NCBI RefSeq assembly: GCF_938028825.1
Contig: NZ_CALIZP010000029.1
Location: 1 to 25,986 of the forward strand
Length of the DNA stretch: 25,986 bases
Source: an uncultured Cardiobacterium sp.
Lineage (GTDB): Bacteria > Pseudomonadota > Gammaproteobacteria > Cardiobacteriales > Cardiobacteriaceae
Direction of reading: 5' to 3'
Positions 1 to 7,599 of this stretch are shown here, piece after piece. Position 1 is the stretch's first letter. Each line of letters begins with the position of its first letter. The translations under genes and the position numbers were made by a program. The notes beneath the pieces were generated by a model. That model was not told the DNA's origin, did no database searches, and saw only the letters and a program-made list of their open reading frames with translations.

Positions 1-44
1 CGAACCGAACCGAACCGAACCGAACCGAACCGAACCGAACCGAA
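1..44 (+). repeat. CGAAC/ACCGA pentanucleotide phase-variation tract
   Basis: There are eight full CGAAC units plus CGAA, and the run is cut by the left window edge, so the true copy number is unknown. Read in the mod frame the tract encodes an Asn-Arg-Thr-Glu-Pro repeat. Five is not a multiple of three, so gain or loss of one unit shifts the frame. The two other frames reach stops at 65-67 (TAA) and 85-87 (TAA), only about 20-45 bases downstream, so mod would be switched off. From memory, ACCGA repeats are the switch of meningococcal modD. The tract is seen directly; phase variation is inferred from how such tracts behave. Confidence 0.95.
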
Positions 45-1997
45 ATTATACACGAAGAAGAAAATAATTACATTAAAAACAAGATAATACAACTAAAATC
101 CCTCTTCCCCGAAGTCTTCTGCGAAGCGCAAATCGACTGGGAGAAGCTCAAACTCGTCCTCGGGGCGGACAATCTTGCCGATGCGGGCGAACGCTATCAG
201 CTCAACTGGGCGGGCAAAACCGCCGCCTACCGCACGCTGCAAAGTCCCACTTCCCGCACCCTGATTCCCTGCAAGGAAGAATCGGTGGATTTTGATGACA
301 CGCAAAACCTGTTTATCGAAGCTGAAAACCTCGAAGCCTTGAAAATCCTGCAAAAGGCCTATGCCGGCAGCGTGAAGATGATTTACATCGACCCGCCCTA
401 CAACACCGGCAATGATTCCTTCATCTATCCCGACAAATTCTCCGAAACCCGCGAAGAATACGCCCGCCGCGTGGGCGACACCGACGACGCGGGCTACCTG
501 AAACGCGACGGTGTATTTCAAGGCGCGTTCCGCAAAAACAGCAAAGATAACGGGCATTACCACAGCAACTGGCTTTCCATGATGCTGCCGCGCCTGCATT
601 TGGCAAAAACCCTGCTGCGCGAAGACGGCGTAATCTTTATCTCGATAGATGACAACGAACAGGCGCAGTTGAAACTGCTGTGTGATGAAGTGTTTGGGGC
701 GGAGAATTTTGTCGGACAGTTCCCTTGGCGCAAACGCACGGCAAAATCTGACGTGCCGTTCGGTGTTTCCGCTGATTATGAATACCTGCTTGTTTATGCT
801 CGCAGTGATGCCTTTGTTGCTAGTATCGATGCGGAAGAACGCAGATATTTTGAAACTGATGATTTCCCGAATCGTCCGTGGCGGATGCATGATTTGACAA
901 AACAGACGAGTGCCGCAGAACGCCCAAACAGTTTTTTCACTATGATCAATCCAAGAAACGGGAAAGAATATCCGGCAAATCCATTAAGGACATGGGCGAT
1001 TACGGAAGAAACATTTCAAGAGTATTACGATGCGGGGAAAATCGTTTTTCCCGATGATTATGACTTTCTCAAAATCAAAAATCCTGTTATGCGTTATTTC
1101 AAAGATGACGATATGGGGAAAGCCGGGGAACGTTTCGGGCGCAAGGCAGTCAGCACAAGGCTGCCTGAAAATGTCGGTATGTCGCTGAACGGTACAAAAG
1201 AAATTACCGAATTATTTGAAGGCAAGTTGTTTGATTTTCCCAAACCGTCTTCCCTGATCAAATATTTGCTGCAAATCCTCCATGTTTCAGACGGCATTAT
1301 CCTAGACTTCTTCTCCGGCAGCGGCACCACCGCTCACGCCGTGATGCAGCTGAATGCCGAAGACGGCGGCAGCCGCCGTTTTATCTGTGTCCAGCTCCCC
1401 GAAGAAACCGATGAGAAATCCGAAGCGCGCAAGGCAGGTTTCGCCAACATTGCCGAAATCGCCAAGGAGCGTATACGCCGCGCCGGGAAGCAAATTGCCG
1501 TAGAGTGGGCTTCAGCCCACCAATCCGATGATATGGACAAATATTCGGAAAATACGGATAAGCGGTGGGCTGAAGCCCATTCTGCGGATACGGGTTTCAA
1601 GGTTTTCAAACTTGCCGAAAGCGGTTTCAGGCAATGGCGGCAGCCCGAATACACTGATGCCGAAAGCCTGCAACGCGAATTGTCGCTGAATATCGATGTC
1701 GTCCTGCCCGATACGCCTTCCGAAAATCTGCTGTACGAATTGATGCTGCGCCTGGGCTTGAAATTGACCTGCAAGGTTTCGTTTGCAGACGATGTTTATT
1801 ATGTGGAAGACGAGGATACAGGCAGGCTGTGCTTGTTTCTATTGGAACGCGTAAATCAAGAATTGATAGATGCCGTGCTGGCGAAAAATCCCGCCAAAGT
1901 GGTGGCGTTGGACCGTCTCTTTGACGGCGACGATGCCTTGAAAAGCAACACCGTGTTGCAAATGAAGGATGCGGGCGTGGTGTTCGAGTGCGTGTAG
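3..1997 (+). CDS. mod: Type III restriction-modification DNA methyltransferase (Mod), 5' partial, phase-variable
   Basis: N6-adenine DNA methyltransferase and specificity subunit of a type III R-M system; it also forms the Mod-Res complex. The frame is open from the left edge through the pentamer tract, so the start codon lies outside the window; the ATG at 285 is internal, because upstream codons already encode typical Mod N-terminal sequence (LFPEVFCEAQIDWEKLKL). The catalytic DPPY motif is at 390-401 and the SAM-binding FFSGSG motif at 1308-1325. DPPY before FxGxG is the beta-class order expected for Mod. The target-recognition region lies between them (about 700-1270) and is lower in GC than its flanks. 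A 90-base inverted-repeat doublet (1498-1587) adds about 30 residues before the conserved DTGFKVFKL. res follows 10 bases after the stop. Uptake sequences at 1158-1169 and 1286-1297 suggest a Neisseriaceae donor. Confidence 0.95.
   Translation, partial: NRTEPNRTEPNRTEIIHEEENNYIKNKIIQLKSLFPEVFCEAQIDWEKLKLVLGADNLADAGERYQLNWAGKTAAYRTLQSPTSRTLIPCKEESVDFDDTQNLFIEAENLEALKILQKAYAGSVKMIYIDPPYNTGNDSFIYPDKFSETREEYARRVGDTDDAGYLKRDGVFQGAFRKNSKDNGHYHSNWLSMMLPRLHLAKTLLREDGVIFISIDDNEQAQLKLLCDEVFGAENFVGQFPWRKRTAKSDVPFGVSADYEYLLVYARSDAFVASIDAEERRYFETDDFPNRPWRMHDLTKQTSAAERPNSFFTMINPRNGKEYPANPLRTWAITEETFQEYYDAGKIVFPDDYDFLKIKNPVMRYFKDDDMGKAGERFGRKAVSTRLPENVGMSLNGTKEITELFEGKLFDFPKPSSLIKYLLQILHVSDGIILDFFSGSGTTAHAVMQLNAEDGGSRRFICVQLPEETDEKSEARKAGFANIAEIAKERIRRAGKQIAVEWASAHQSDDMDKYSENTDKRWAEAHSADTGFKVFKLAESGFRQWRQPEYTDAESLQRELSLNIDVVLPDTPSENLLYELMLRLGLKLTCKVSFADDVYYVEDEDTGRLCLFLLERVNQELIDAVLAKNPAKVVALDRLFDGDDALKSNTVLQMKDAGVVFECV
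1158..1169 (+). other. DNA uptake sequence, AGGCTGCCTGAA dialect
   Basis: Exact 12-mer AGGCTGCCTGAA within mod. This is the dialect assigned to Simonsiella-type Neisseriaceae, as I recall the published dialect list. The others in the R-M pair are at 1286-1297, 2646-2657 and 2859-2870, with one-mismatch forms at 2203-2214 and 3321-3332. Confidence 0.75.
1286..1297 (-). other. DNA uptake sequence, ATGCCGTCTGAA dialect (reverse strand)
   Basis: The plus strand reads TTCAGACGGCAT, the exact reverse complement of ATGCCGTCTGAA, the classical 12-mer of pathogenic Neisseria. It lies in mod just before the FFSGSG motif. Confidence 0.8.
1498..1587 (+). repeat. In-frame REP-like inverted-repeat doublet inside mod
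   Basis: Arms 1498-1521 and 1564-1587 are inverted copies matching at 22 of 24 positions. Each carries the palindrome TGGGCTTCAGCCCA or its reverse complement, with 42 bases between. The whole is exactly 90 bases (30 codons) with no stop and encodes WASAH and WAEAH near its ends. The same GGGCTTCAGCCC core lies in gaps at 4768-4779, 20831-20842 and, with one change, 23574-23585. It looks like a bacterial interspersed element (two REPs in opposite orientation) that inserted without breaking the gene. Confidence 0.8.
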
Positions 1998-2007
1998 GGA
2001 GAAAATC

Positions 2008-4665
2008 ATGGAACTGAAATTTGAAGAACTGCCCTACCAGCTTGATGCGGTAAACGCAGCCGTCAATCTCTTCGCCGGACAGCCGAACCCTGACGAGGCA
2101 TTCCGCCTGTCGGGTGGGGAAGCGGGGCGTTTTGTCGGCAATGTGCTGGATCTGGACGAGGAAATGGTCGGCCGCAATCTGAATACCGTGCAGCGGCAAA
2201 ACGGGCAGCCTGAAACAGACATCGGCACGCACGGGCTCAATTTTTCGCTGGAAATGGAAACAGGCACGGGCAAAACCTATGTCTATCTGCGCACAATTTA
2301 CGAATTGAACCGCCGCTACGGTTGGAAAAAGTTTGTGATTGTCGTGCCGAGTGTGGCGATACGCGAAGGGGTATTGCAGGCTTTGCGCAGCACAAAAACG
2401 CATTTCAATGAGATCTTCAATAAACCCATTGCCCGTCATGCGGAATACAAAAGTGAGCGACTGTCGGATTTGCGCGCTTTTGCCGTGAATAATCATATCG
2501 AGATTCTGGTCCTCAATATCCAGTCGTTTGAAAAGGAATTGAATGTGATCAACCAGGTCAGCGAAAGCGGCGACGCGCCGATTAAATTTATCCAAGAGAC
2601 GCGCCCGATAGTCGTTATTGACGAGCCGCAGAATATGGAAACAGCAGGCCGTCTGAACGCCTTGGCATCGCTCAACCCGCTCTTTACCCTGCGCTATTCG
2701 GCCACACATAAAAAACCGTATCACAAGGTGTACAGCTTGAATCCGGTGCAAGCCTACAACTTAAAGCTGGTGAAGCAGATTGAAGTGTTATCGGTATTGA
2801 CGGAAAACGATGTGAATGGCGCGTTCGTGGAATTGCTGGAAGTGAAACAGGTGGCAAAAGGCAGCCTGAAAGCCGATATAAATATCCATTTCCGCGACAA
2901 GAAAGAAACCAAAAAGAAGAAAATATCTGTCAAAAAGAATGACGATGTGTTTGCCAAATCCGGCGGCAATGAAGCCTACCGGCACGGTTTTATTATTGAC
3001 GGCATGGATTTCGACAATCAGGCACTGGCATTTTCCAGTGGCAAAATTATCACGCGTGGCAGCGATGATGCCGTACACGACGAAATCATGAAAAGCCAAA
3101 TCCGCGCAACGGTGAAAGAACATTTGGCGAAGGAGAAACGTCTGAATCCGCAGGGTATCAAGGTATTGTCGCTATTCTTCATCGATCATGTGGAAAACTA
3201 CCGTGCGGAAGACGGTATGGCAGGCAAATTCGCCCGATGGTTTGCGGAAATCTACTGCGAAGAAACCAGGGGCAAAAGTCCTGACGGCGTGCATAACGGC
3301 TATTTTGCGCAAGACAAGAAAGGCCGTTTGAAGAATACTGACGGCACGACGCAAGCGGACAATGACACCTATCACCTGATTATGCGCGACAAGGAAACCC
3401 TGCTTTCCTTCGCCAGCCCGCTGCGCTTTATCTTTTCCCATTCCGCGCTGAAAGAGGGCTGGGACAATCCCAATGTCTTTCAAATCTGCACGCTCAATGA
3501 AACCCGCTCGCCGCTGAAAAAGCGGCAGGAAATCGGGCGTGGTTTGCGCCTGGCGGTGAATCAGGAAGGCAGCCGCGTGTATGACGAGAAAATCAACATC
3601 CTGACCGTGATCCCGAATGAAAGCTACGAATCGTTTGCCGCCAAGCTGCAAAAGGAATATGAAGACGAGTGCGGCGTGAAATTTGCTGCTGCCAATATTA
3701 AAGACGGCAACAAGAAAAAGACACAGCGTTTCCGCAAAAATTTCCCGCTGGATCCGGAATTTCAGGCGGTTTGGGACAAAATCAAATACCAAACGCGCTA
3801 CCGCGTGCAATTCGATACGGCGGAATTGATTAAGCAGGCAGCGGCAGCGGTCATGAATCTGCCTGCTATACAGCCGCCGAAAATCCGCTATCACAAGGCA
3901 TCGCTTGCCATGGGAGCGGTCGAATACAATGCGCGGGATGAGACGCCGCTATACAACCTGACCCTCAAAGAAAGTTTCAGCGGCAGTAGCAATATGACAT
4001 TTGTCTGGGACATTCCCGATATATTGGCCGAGATGCAAAGGGAAACGGGGCTGACGCGGCGCACCTTGTTTGCCATCCTAACCCAGTCGGGGCGTTTGCC
4101 TGATGCCGTCGCCAATCCGCAGCGCTTTATCGATTCGGCCGCCGCAGCGGTAAACCGCAGCCTGCAAAAACTGATGGTGCAGGGCATCAAATATGAACGA
4201 ACCGACACGGTGTATGCGCAATCCTTGCTGACCGAGATGGAAAGAAACGGGATCGAGTTTTATGCCAATGAACACACATTTACCGTCAGCAATCCGCAAA
4301 AAACCATTTGCGAGAACTATATTCCGCTGGATTCACATACGGAGAAACGGTTTGCGGCAGATTGCGAGAATTATGACGCCGGAAAAGAAGGCGGCGTTAT
4401 TTTTTATTGCAAATTGCCGCGCTGGTTCAAAATTCCCACCCCGCTGGGCAACTATAATCCGGATTGGGCTGTCGTGATGCGGCAAAAGGGAAAGGCCTGT
4501 TTTATTGCCGAGACCAAGAATACCGGCAAGGGTGACGGCATTGATATGGATGAATTGCGCGACGATGAGCGGATGAAGATTCGTTGTGCGCAGGCTTTCT
4601 TTCATTCCCTGGATGGCATCGCATATAAGGTGGTTGGCAAGGTGGAGGAATTGAATGGTCAGTAG
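2008..4665 (+). CDS. res: Type III restriction endonuclease subunit (Res)
   Basis: ATP-dependent translocase and nuclease subunit that partners Mod. The chosen start is ATG 2008 (MELKFEELPYQ, 885 residues): it has a good ribosome site (AGGGAGA) 5-6 bases upstream, while the longer reading from 1969 would overlap mod. The superfamily 2 helicase has a Walker A METGTGKT at residues 83-90 and a DEPQ box at 205-208. The C-terminal PD-(D/E)xK nuclease is visible as PDW with D819, then E835-T-K837. The length fits the family. All motifs are intact, so active restriction is plausible when mod is ON. GC is low in places, notably the lysine-rich stretch near 2890-2940. Exact uptake sequences occur at 2646-2657 and 2859-2870. 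Both genes seem to have been acquired as one cassette beside recG. Confidence 0.96.
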   Translation: MELKFEELPYQLDAVNAAVNLFAGQPNPDEAFRLSGGEAGRFVGNVLDLDEEMVGRNLNTVQRQNGQPETDIGTHGLNFSLEMETGTGKTYVYLRTIYELNRRYGWKKFVIVVPSVAIREGVLQALRSTKTHFNEIFNKPIARHAEYKSERLSDLRAFAVNNHIEILVLNIQSFEKELNVINQVSESGDAPIKFIQETRPIVVIDEPQNMETAGRLNALASLNPLFTLRYSATHKKPYHKVYSLNPVQAYNLKLVKQIEVLSVLTENDVNGAFVELLEVKQVAKGSLKADINIHFRDKKETKKKKISVKKNDDVFAKSGGNEAYRHGFIIDGMDFDNQALAFSSGKIITRGSDDAVHDEIMKSQIRATVKEHLAKEKRLNPQGIKVLSLFFIDHVENYRAEDGMAGKFARWFAEIYCEETRGKSPDGVHNGYFAQDKKGRLKNTDGTTQADNDTYHLIMRDKETLLSFASPLRFIFSHSALKEGWDNPNVFQICTLNETRSPLKKRQEIGRGLRLAVNQEGSRVYDEKINILTVIPNESYESFAAKLQKEYEDECGVKFAAANIKDGNKKKTQRFRKNFPLDPEFQAVWDKIKYQTRYRVQFDTAELIKQAAAAVMNLPAIQPPKIRYHKASLAMGAVEYNARDETPLYNLTLKESFSGSSNMTFVWDIPDILAEMQRETGLTRRTLFAILTQSGRLPDAVANPQRFIDSAAAAVNRSLQKLMVQGIKYERTDTVYAQSLLTEMERNGIEFYANEHTFTVSNPQKTICENYIPLDSHTEKRFAADCENYDAGKEGGVIFYCKLPRWFKIPTPLGNYNPDWAVVMRQKGKACFIAETKNTGKGDGIDMDELRDDERMKIRCAQAFFHSLDGIAYKVVGKVEELNGQ
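2646..2657 (+). other. DNA uptake sequence, AGGCCGTCTGAA dialect
   Basis: Exact AGGCCGTCTGAA in res, the common Neisseria AG form. A related one-mismatch copy, AGGCCGTTTGAA, is at 3321-3332. Confidence 0.8.
2859..2870 (+). other. DNA uptake sequence, AGGCAGCCTGAA dialect
   Basis: Exact AGGCAGCCTGAA in res, the Kingella-type dialect. A one-mismatch copy, GGGCAGCCTGAA, is at 2203-2214 in the same gene. Confidence 0.75.
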
Positions 4666-4691
4666 CGCAGTCCAGGCATGGGAAGGGGGTT

Positions 4692-4739
4692 CGCCAAACG
4701 GCGTAAATACTGGGTCCACCAAGCGGCGCAAATGCTGGC
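4692..4739 (+). repeat. Type A intergenic repeat, two tandem degenerate units
   Basis: Units CGCCAAACGGCGTAAATACT (from 4692) and CACCAAGCGGCGCAAATGCT (from 4718) are spaced 26 bases apart in the res-recG gap. Other copies are near 7501, 10996, 20859 (reversed), 23295 and 23465. Confidence 0.75.
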
Positions 4740-4765
4740 TTCTCGCAGATGAAGGCATGTTTGCG

Positions 4766-4781
4766 GCGGGCTGAAGCCCCC
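4766..4781. repeat. Type B palindromic repeat
   Basis: GGGCTGAAGCCC at 4768-4779 with C/G-rich flanks, between the ends of res and recG. It is the same core as the doublet inside mod. The genes converge here, so the hairpin could slow transcription, but no T-tract adjoins it. Confidence 0.65.
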
Positions 4782-4798
4782 CTACGGTTTGGGTCGTA

Positions 4799-6859
4799 TC
4801 AGGCGTTGAGATAGCGTTCGCGGGCGGCAGTCCAGCGGTCGAGCAGGGTTTGGCACCAGTCCGGATGGTGGGTGCGGAAAGCGCGGGTGAGGCGTTCGGT
4901 TTCGCCGAGCAAATCGGCGTCCAGCGGCAGTTTGGCGACGCGGAACATGGCTTCGCCGGTCTGTCGTGTGCCGAGCAGTTCGCCCGCGCCGCGTATGGCA
5001 AGGTCTTCTTCGGCGATGCGGAAGCCGTCGGTGGTTTCGCGCATGATGCGCAGGCGGCGTTGTGCGGTGTCGCCGAGCGGTGGCTGGTACATGAGCAGGC
5101 AGTAGGATTGTTCGCTGCCGCGTCCGACCCGGCCGCGCAGTTGGTGCAGTTGGGCGAGGCCGAAGCGTTCGGCATTTTCGATGATCATCAGGGTGGCATT
5201 TGCCACGTCCACGCCGACTTCGATGACGGTAGTGGCAACCAGCAGTTGGGCTTCGCCCGCGACGAAGGCCGCCATCGCCGCCTGGCGTTCGTCGTTCGCC
5301 ATTTTGCCGTGGATGAGGGCGATGCGGATGTCGGGCAGCAGGGTTTGCAGTTGTTCTGCGGTCGCGGCGGCGTTTTCGCATTCGAGGGCGTCGGATTCTT
5401 CGATGAGCGGGCAGACCCAGTAGGCTTGCCGCCCGTTGCGACAGTTGGCACCGACGCGGGCGATGACGGTGTCGCGTTTGTGGTTCGCGACGACGTTGGT
5501 CTGGATGGGGCGGCGGCCGGCGGGCAGGGTATCGATGATGGACAGGTCGAGTTCGCCGTAGAGGCTCATGGCGAGGGTGCGCGGGATGGGGGTGGCGGTG
5601 AGGACGAGCTGATGCGCGGCGTAGTCGGCGGTTTTTTCTTGCAGTTGCAGGCGCTGGTGCACGCCGAAGCGGTGTTGTTCGTCGATGACGACGAGGGCGA
5701 GGCGGGCGTAGGCGACGTGTTCCTGAAAGACGGCGTGGGTGCCGATGATGAGTTGGGCGCTGCCGTCGGCGATAGCGGCGAGGGCGGCGCGTTTTTCGGC
5801 ACCCGCCATTTTGCTGGTGAGCGTGGTGAGGGTGACGGGGAGTCCGGCGAGCAGGCGGCGGATGTTGGCGGCGTGTTGTTCGGCGAGCAGTTCGGTCGGC
5901 ACCATCAAGACGGCCTGGCTGCCGGCGGCGATGGCTTGCAGGCAGGCGGCGAGGGCGACGATGGTTTTGCCGGAGCCGACGTCGCCCTGCACGAGGCGCA
6001 TCATCGGTGTCGCTTGCGCGAGATCGGCAGCGATTTCGGCGCAGACGCGTTCTTGTGCGCGGGTGAGGGTGTAGGGCAAGGCGGCGCGGAAGTCGCGCAG
6101 GAGCGGGGCGTCGGCGGGCAGGGCGAGGGCGCGCTGGTTGCGCACACGGGCGCGGGCGTTCTGGATGGCGAGTTGGTGTGCGCAGAGTTCTTCGAGGATG
6201 AGGCGGCGGCGCGCGGGGTGGCTGCGGTCGAGCAGGGCGTCCGGGCTGCTGTGCTCCGGCGGGCGGTGCAGGGCGGTGAGCGCAGCGGGCAGCGGGAGGT
6301 AGCCGGCGGCGGTGAGCGGGTCGGCTTCAGGCAGGGTGGGCAGGACGAGGTCGAGCGCTTTTTTGATGACGCCCTGCCAGCGCGCCTGGCCGAGGCCTTT
6401 GACGGTGGGATAGACGGGGTAGAGGTGTTCGGCGAGTTGCGGGATTTGTCCGGCTTCGAGCCAGGTAATTTCCGGATGGTGGATCTGGTAGCCGCGCGGC
6501 GTCCAGCAGGCTTTGCCGTAGTAGAGGCCGCGCCGCCCGGGGACAAAGGCTTTTTGCTGGCTGGGGTAGTAGTTGAAGTAGAGCAGTTTGCACATGTCGC
6601 CCGCTTCGTCGCGTACGGTGACGGTGAGGATGCGCCGCTGGCGCTGGATAAGGTCGGCGTGGACGATTTCGCCGCAGATTTGTACGGTGGCGCCGTCGCG
6701 CAGGGCGGCAATGGGGGTGAGGTGCGAGCGGTCTTCGTAGCGCAACGGCAGGTGCAGGATGAGTTCGCGCAGGGTGGTGATGCCGGCGCGGGCGAAGAGT
6801 TCGGCGGTTTTTTCGCTGATGTTGAGCGCGGCGGGCAGGGTGAGGGCGAGGTCGGTCAT
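4799..6859 (-). CDS. recG: ATP-dependent DNA helicase RecG
   Basis: Branch-migration helicase that regresses stalled replication forks and processes Holliday and R-loop intermediates. It has 686 residues from ATG 6859, close to the usual length of about 690. The order is an N-terminal wedge/OB domain (about 1-180), Walker A GDVGSGKT at 292-299, DEQH at 393-396, then TATPIPRT, and QLRGRVGRG in the C-terminal helicase lobe. The start MTDLALTLP gives the normal family N-terminus; an in-frame ATG at 6925 would overlap the upstream gene by 70 bases. The start overlaps the stop of the NADAR gene in ATGA (6856-6859), so the two are probably translationally coupled. Nothing is missing. GC is clearly higher than in the adjoining mod-res. 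Confidence 0.97.
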   Translation of the reverse strand: MTDLALTLPAALNISEKTAELFARAGITTLRELILHLPLRYEDRSHLTPIAALRDGATVQICGEIVHADLIQRQRRILTVTVRDEAGDMCKLLYFNYYPSQQKAFVPGRRGLYYGKACWTPRGYQIHHPEITWLEAGQIPQLAEHLYPVYPTVKGLGQARWQGVIKKALDLVLPTLPEADPLTAAGYLPLPAALTALHRPPEHSSPDALLDRSHPARRRLILEELCAHQLAIQNARARVRNQRALALPADAPLLRDFRAALPYTLTRAQERVCAEIAADLAQATPMMRLVQGDVGSGKTIVALAACLQAIAAGSQAVLMVPTELLAEQHAANIRRLLAGLPVTLTTLTSKMAGAEKRAALAAIADGSAQLIIGTHAVFQEHVAYARLALVVIDEQHRFGVHQRLQLQEKTADYAAHQLVLTATPIPRTLAMSLYGELDLSIIDTLPAGRRPIQTNVVANHKRDTVIARVGANCRNGRQAYWVCPLIEESDALECENAAATAEQLQTLLPDIRIALIHGKMANDERQAAMAAFVAGEAQLLVATTVIEVGVDVANATLMIIENAERFGLAQLHQLRGRVGRGSEQSYCLLMYQPPLGDTAQRRLRIMRETTDGFRIAEEDLAIRGAGELLGTRQTGEAMFRVAKLPLDADLLGETERLTRAFRTHHPDWCQTLLDRWTAARERYLNA

Positions 6860-7413
6860 GATGGTTGGCGCAGGGCGGTGCGGACGCGCATGAGGATGAA
6901 GCCGAGCAGGTTCTGCCCGCGCCATTGTTGCGGGTTTGCCAGCTGCGGGTCATCCGCCGCCAGGCCGATGCCCCAGATGACATCCACCGGGCTGGCTTCG
7001 ACGAGGATGTTGTCACCGGTTGCGAGCAGCCAGCTTTTGAGCGCGGGATTTTGGCTGAATTTGCCGAGATTGCCGTCATAGACGATGCCCTCGCGCGCCG
7101 CCTGCCAGCGGGCGTCGTCGAAATTACGGATGCGCCGCCCCAGGGTTTTTACCGCCCGTGGCGAGGTGGCGGCGAGGATTTGCGCCTGGATGGCGTCATC
7201 GCCGAAGAGGCGGGCTTTCTGCGCCATCATGTAGTGTTCGGCGGTCGGGTAATGCACGCCGTCGAGGGTGAAGGCGGCGGGATACCACTGGCTGAGGACG
7301 GCTTTGTCGATGTGGCCTTTGCGCTTGGGCGTGTGGCCCCAGAAGGGCAGGTAGTGCAGGGGTTCGCGGCGCGCCTGGGCGGCGAAGAGGTCGGCGAGGG
7401 TGTGGATGGGCAT
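6856..7413 (-). CDS. ybiA: NADAR-family N-glycosidase (YbiA-like)
   Basis: 185 residues with the NADAR landmarks: YPTAEHYMMAQKARLF in the middle, ILVEASPVDVIWGIGL, and WRGQNLLGFILMRVR at the C-terminus. E. coli YbiA cleaves the glycosidic bond of early riboflavin-pathway intermediates, limiting damage by reactive products; other NADAR members remove ADP-ribose from guanine in nucleic acid. The substrate cannot be told from sequence alone. No signal peptide or membrane segment is seen, so it should be cytosolic. The stop overlaps the recG start (ATGA), so the two are probably co-expressed. No strong ribosome site precedes ATG 7413. Confidence 0.88.
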   Translation of the reverse strand: MPIHTLADLFAAQARREPLHYLPFWGHTPKRKGHIDKAVLSQWYPAAFTLDGVHYPTAEHYMMAQKARLFGDDAIQAQILAATSPRAVKTLGRRIRNFDDARWQAAREGIVYDGNLGKFSQNPALKSWLLATGDNILVEASPVDVIWGIGLAADDPQLANPQQWRGQNLLGFILMRVRTALRQPS

Positions 7414-7500
7414 GGGTGATGGCGTGGATGAAAGGGGACGTTATTGTGGCATGTTTGCGCTTGTCGCTTATGCGGCTTTCCTCCGTACACGACAAAAAGC

Positions 7501-7544
7501 TGCCAAGCGGCGTAAAACTTGGGCCCGTTAAGCGGACTGCTGGG
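7501..7544 (+). repeat. Type A intergenic repeat pair
   Basis: TGCCAAGCGGCGTAAAACTT begins at 7501, followed by a decayed second unit GTTAAGCGGACTGCTGGG (7527-7544) at the same spacing of about 26 bases as the pair at 4692. It lies between the J-domain membrane protein and the NADAR gene, with no other feature recognised in 7414-7599. Confidence 0.65.
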
Positions 7545-7599
7545 CGAGGTTCTTTGTGCAGGAAGATGGTTTTCCATGAAGTCGGCAGGTGCGATGAGG

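Noticed and set aside
4850..7081. 743-codon plus-strand open frame opposite recG and the NADAR gene
   Set aside because: Its product is low-complexity and shows no family features, while the minus strand encodes intact RecG and NADAR. Long antisense frames are usual in GC-rich DNA.
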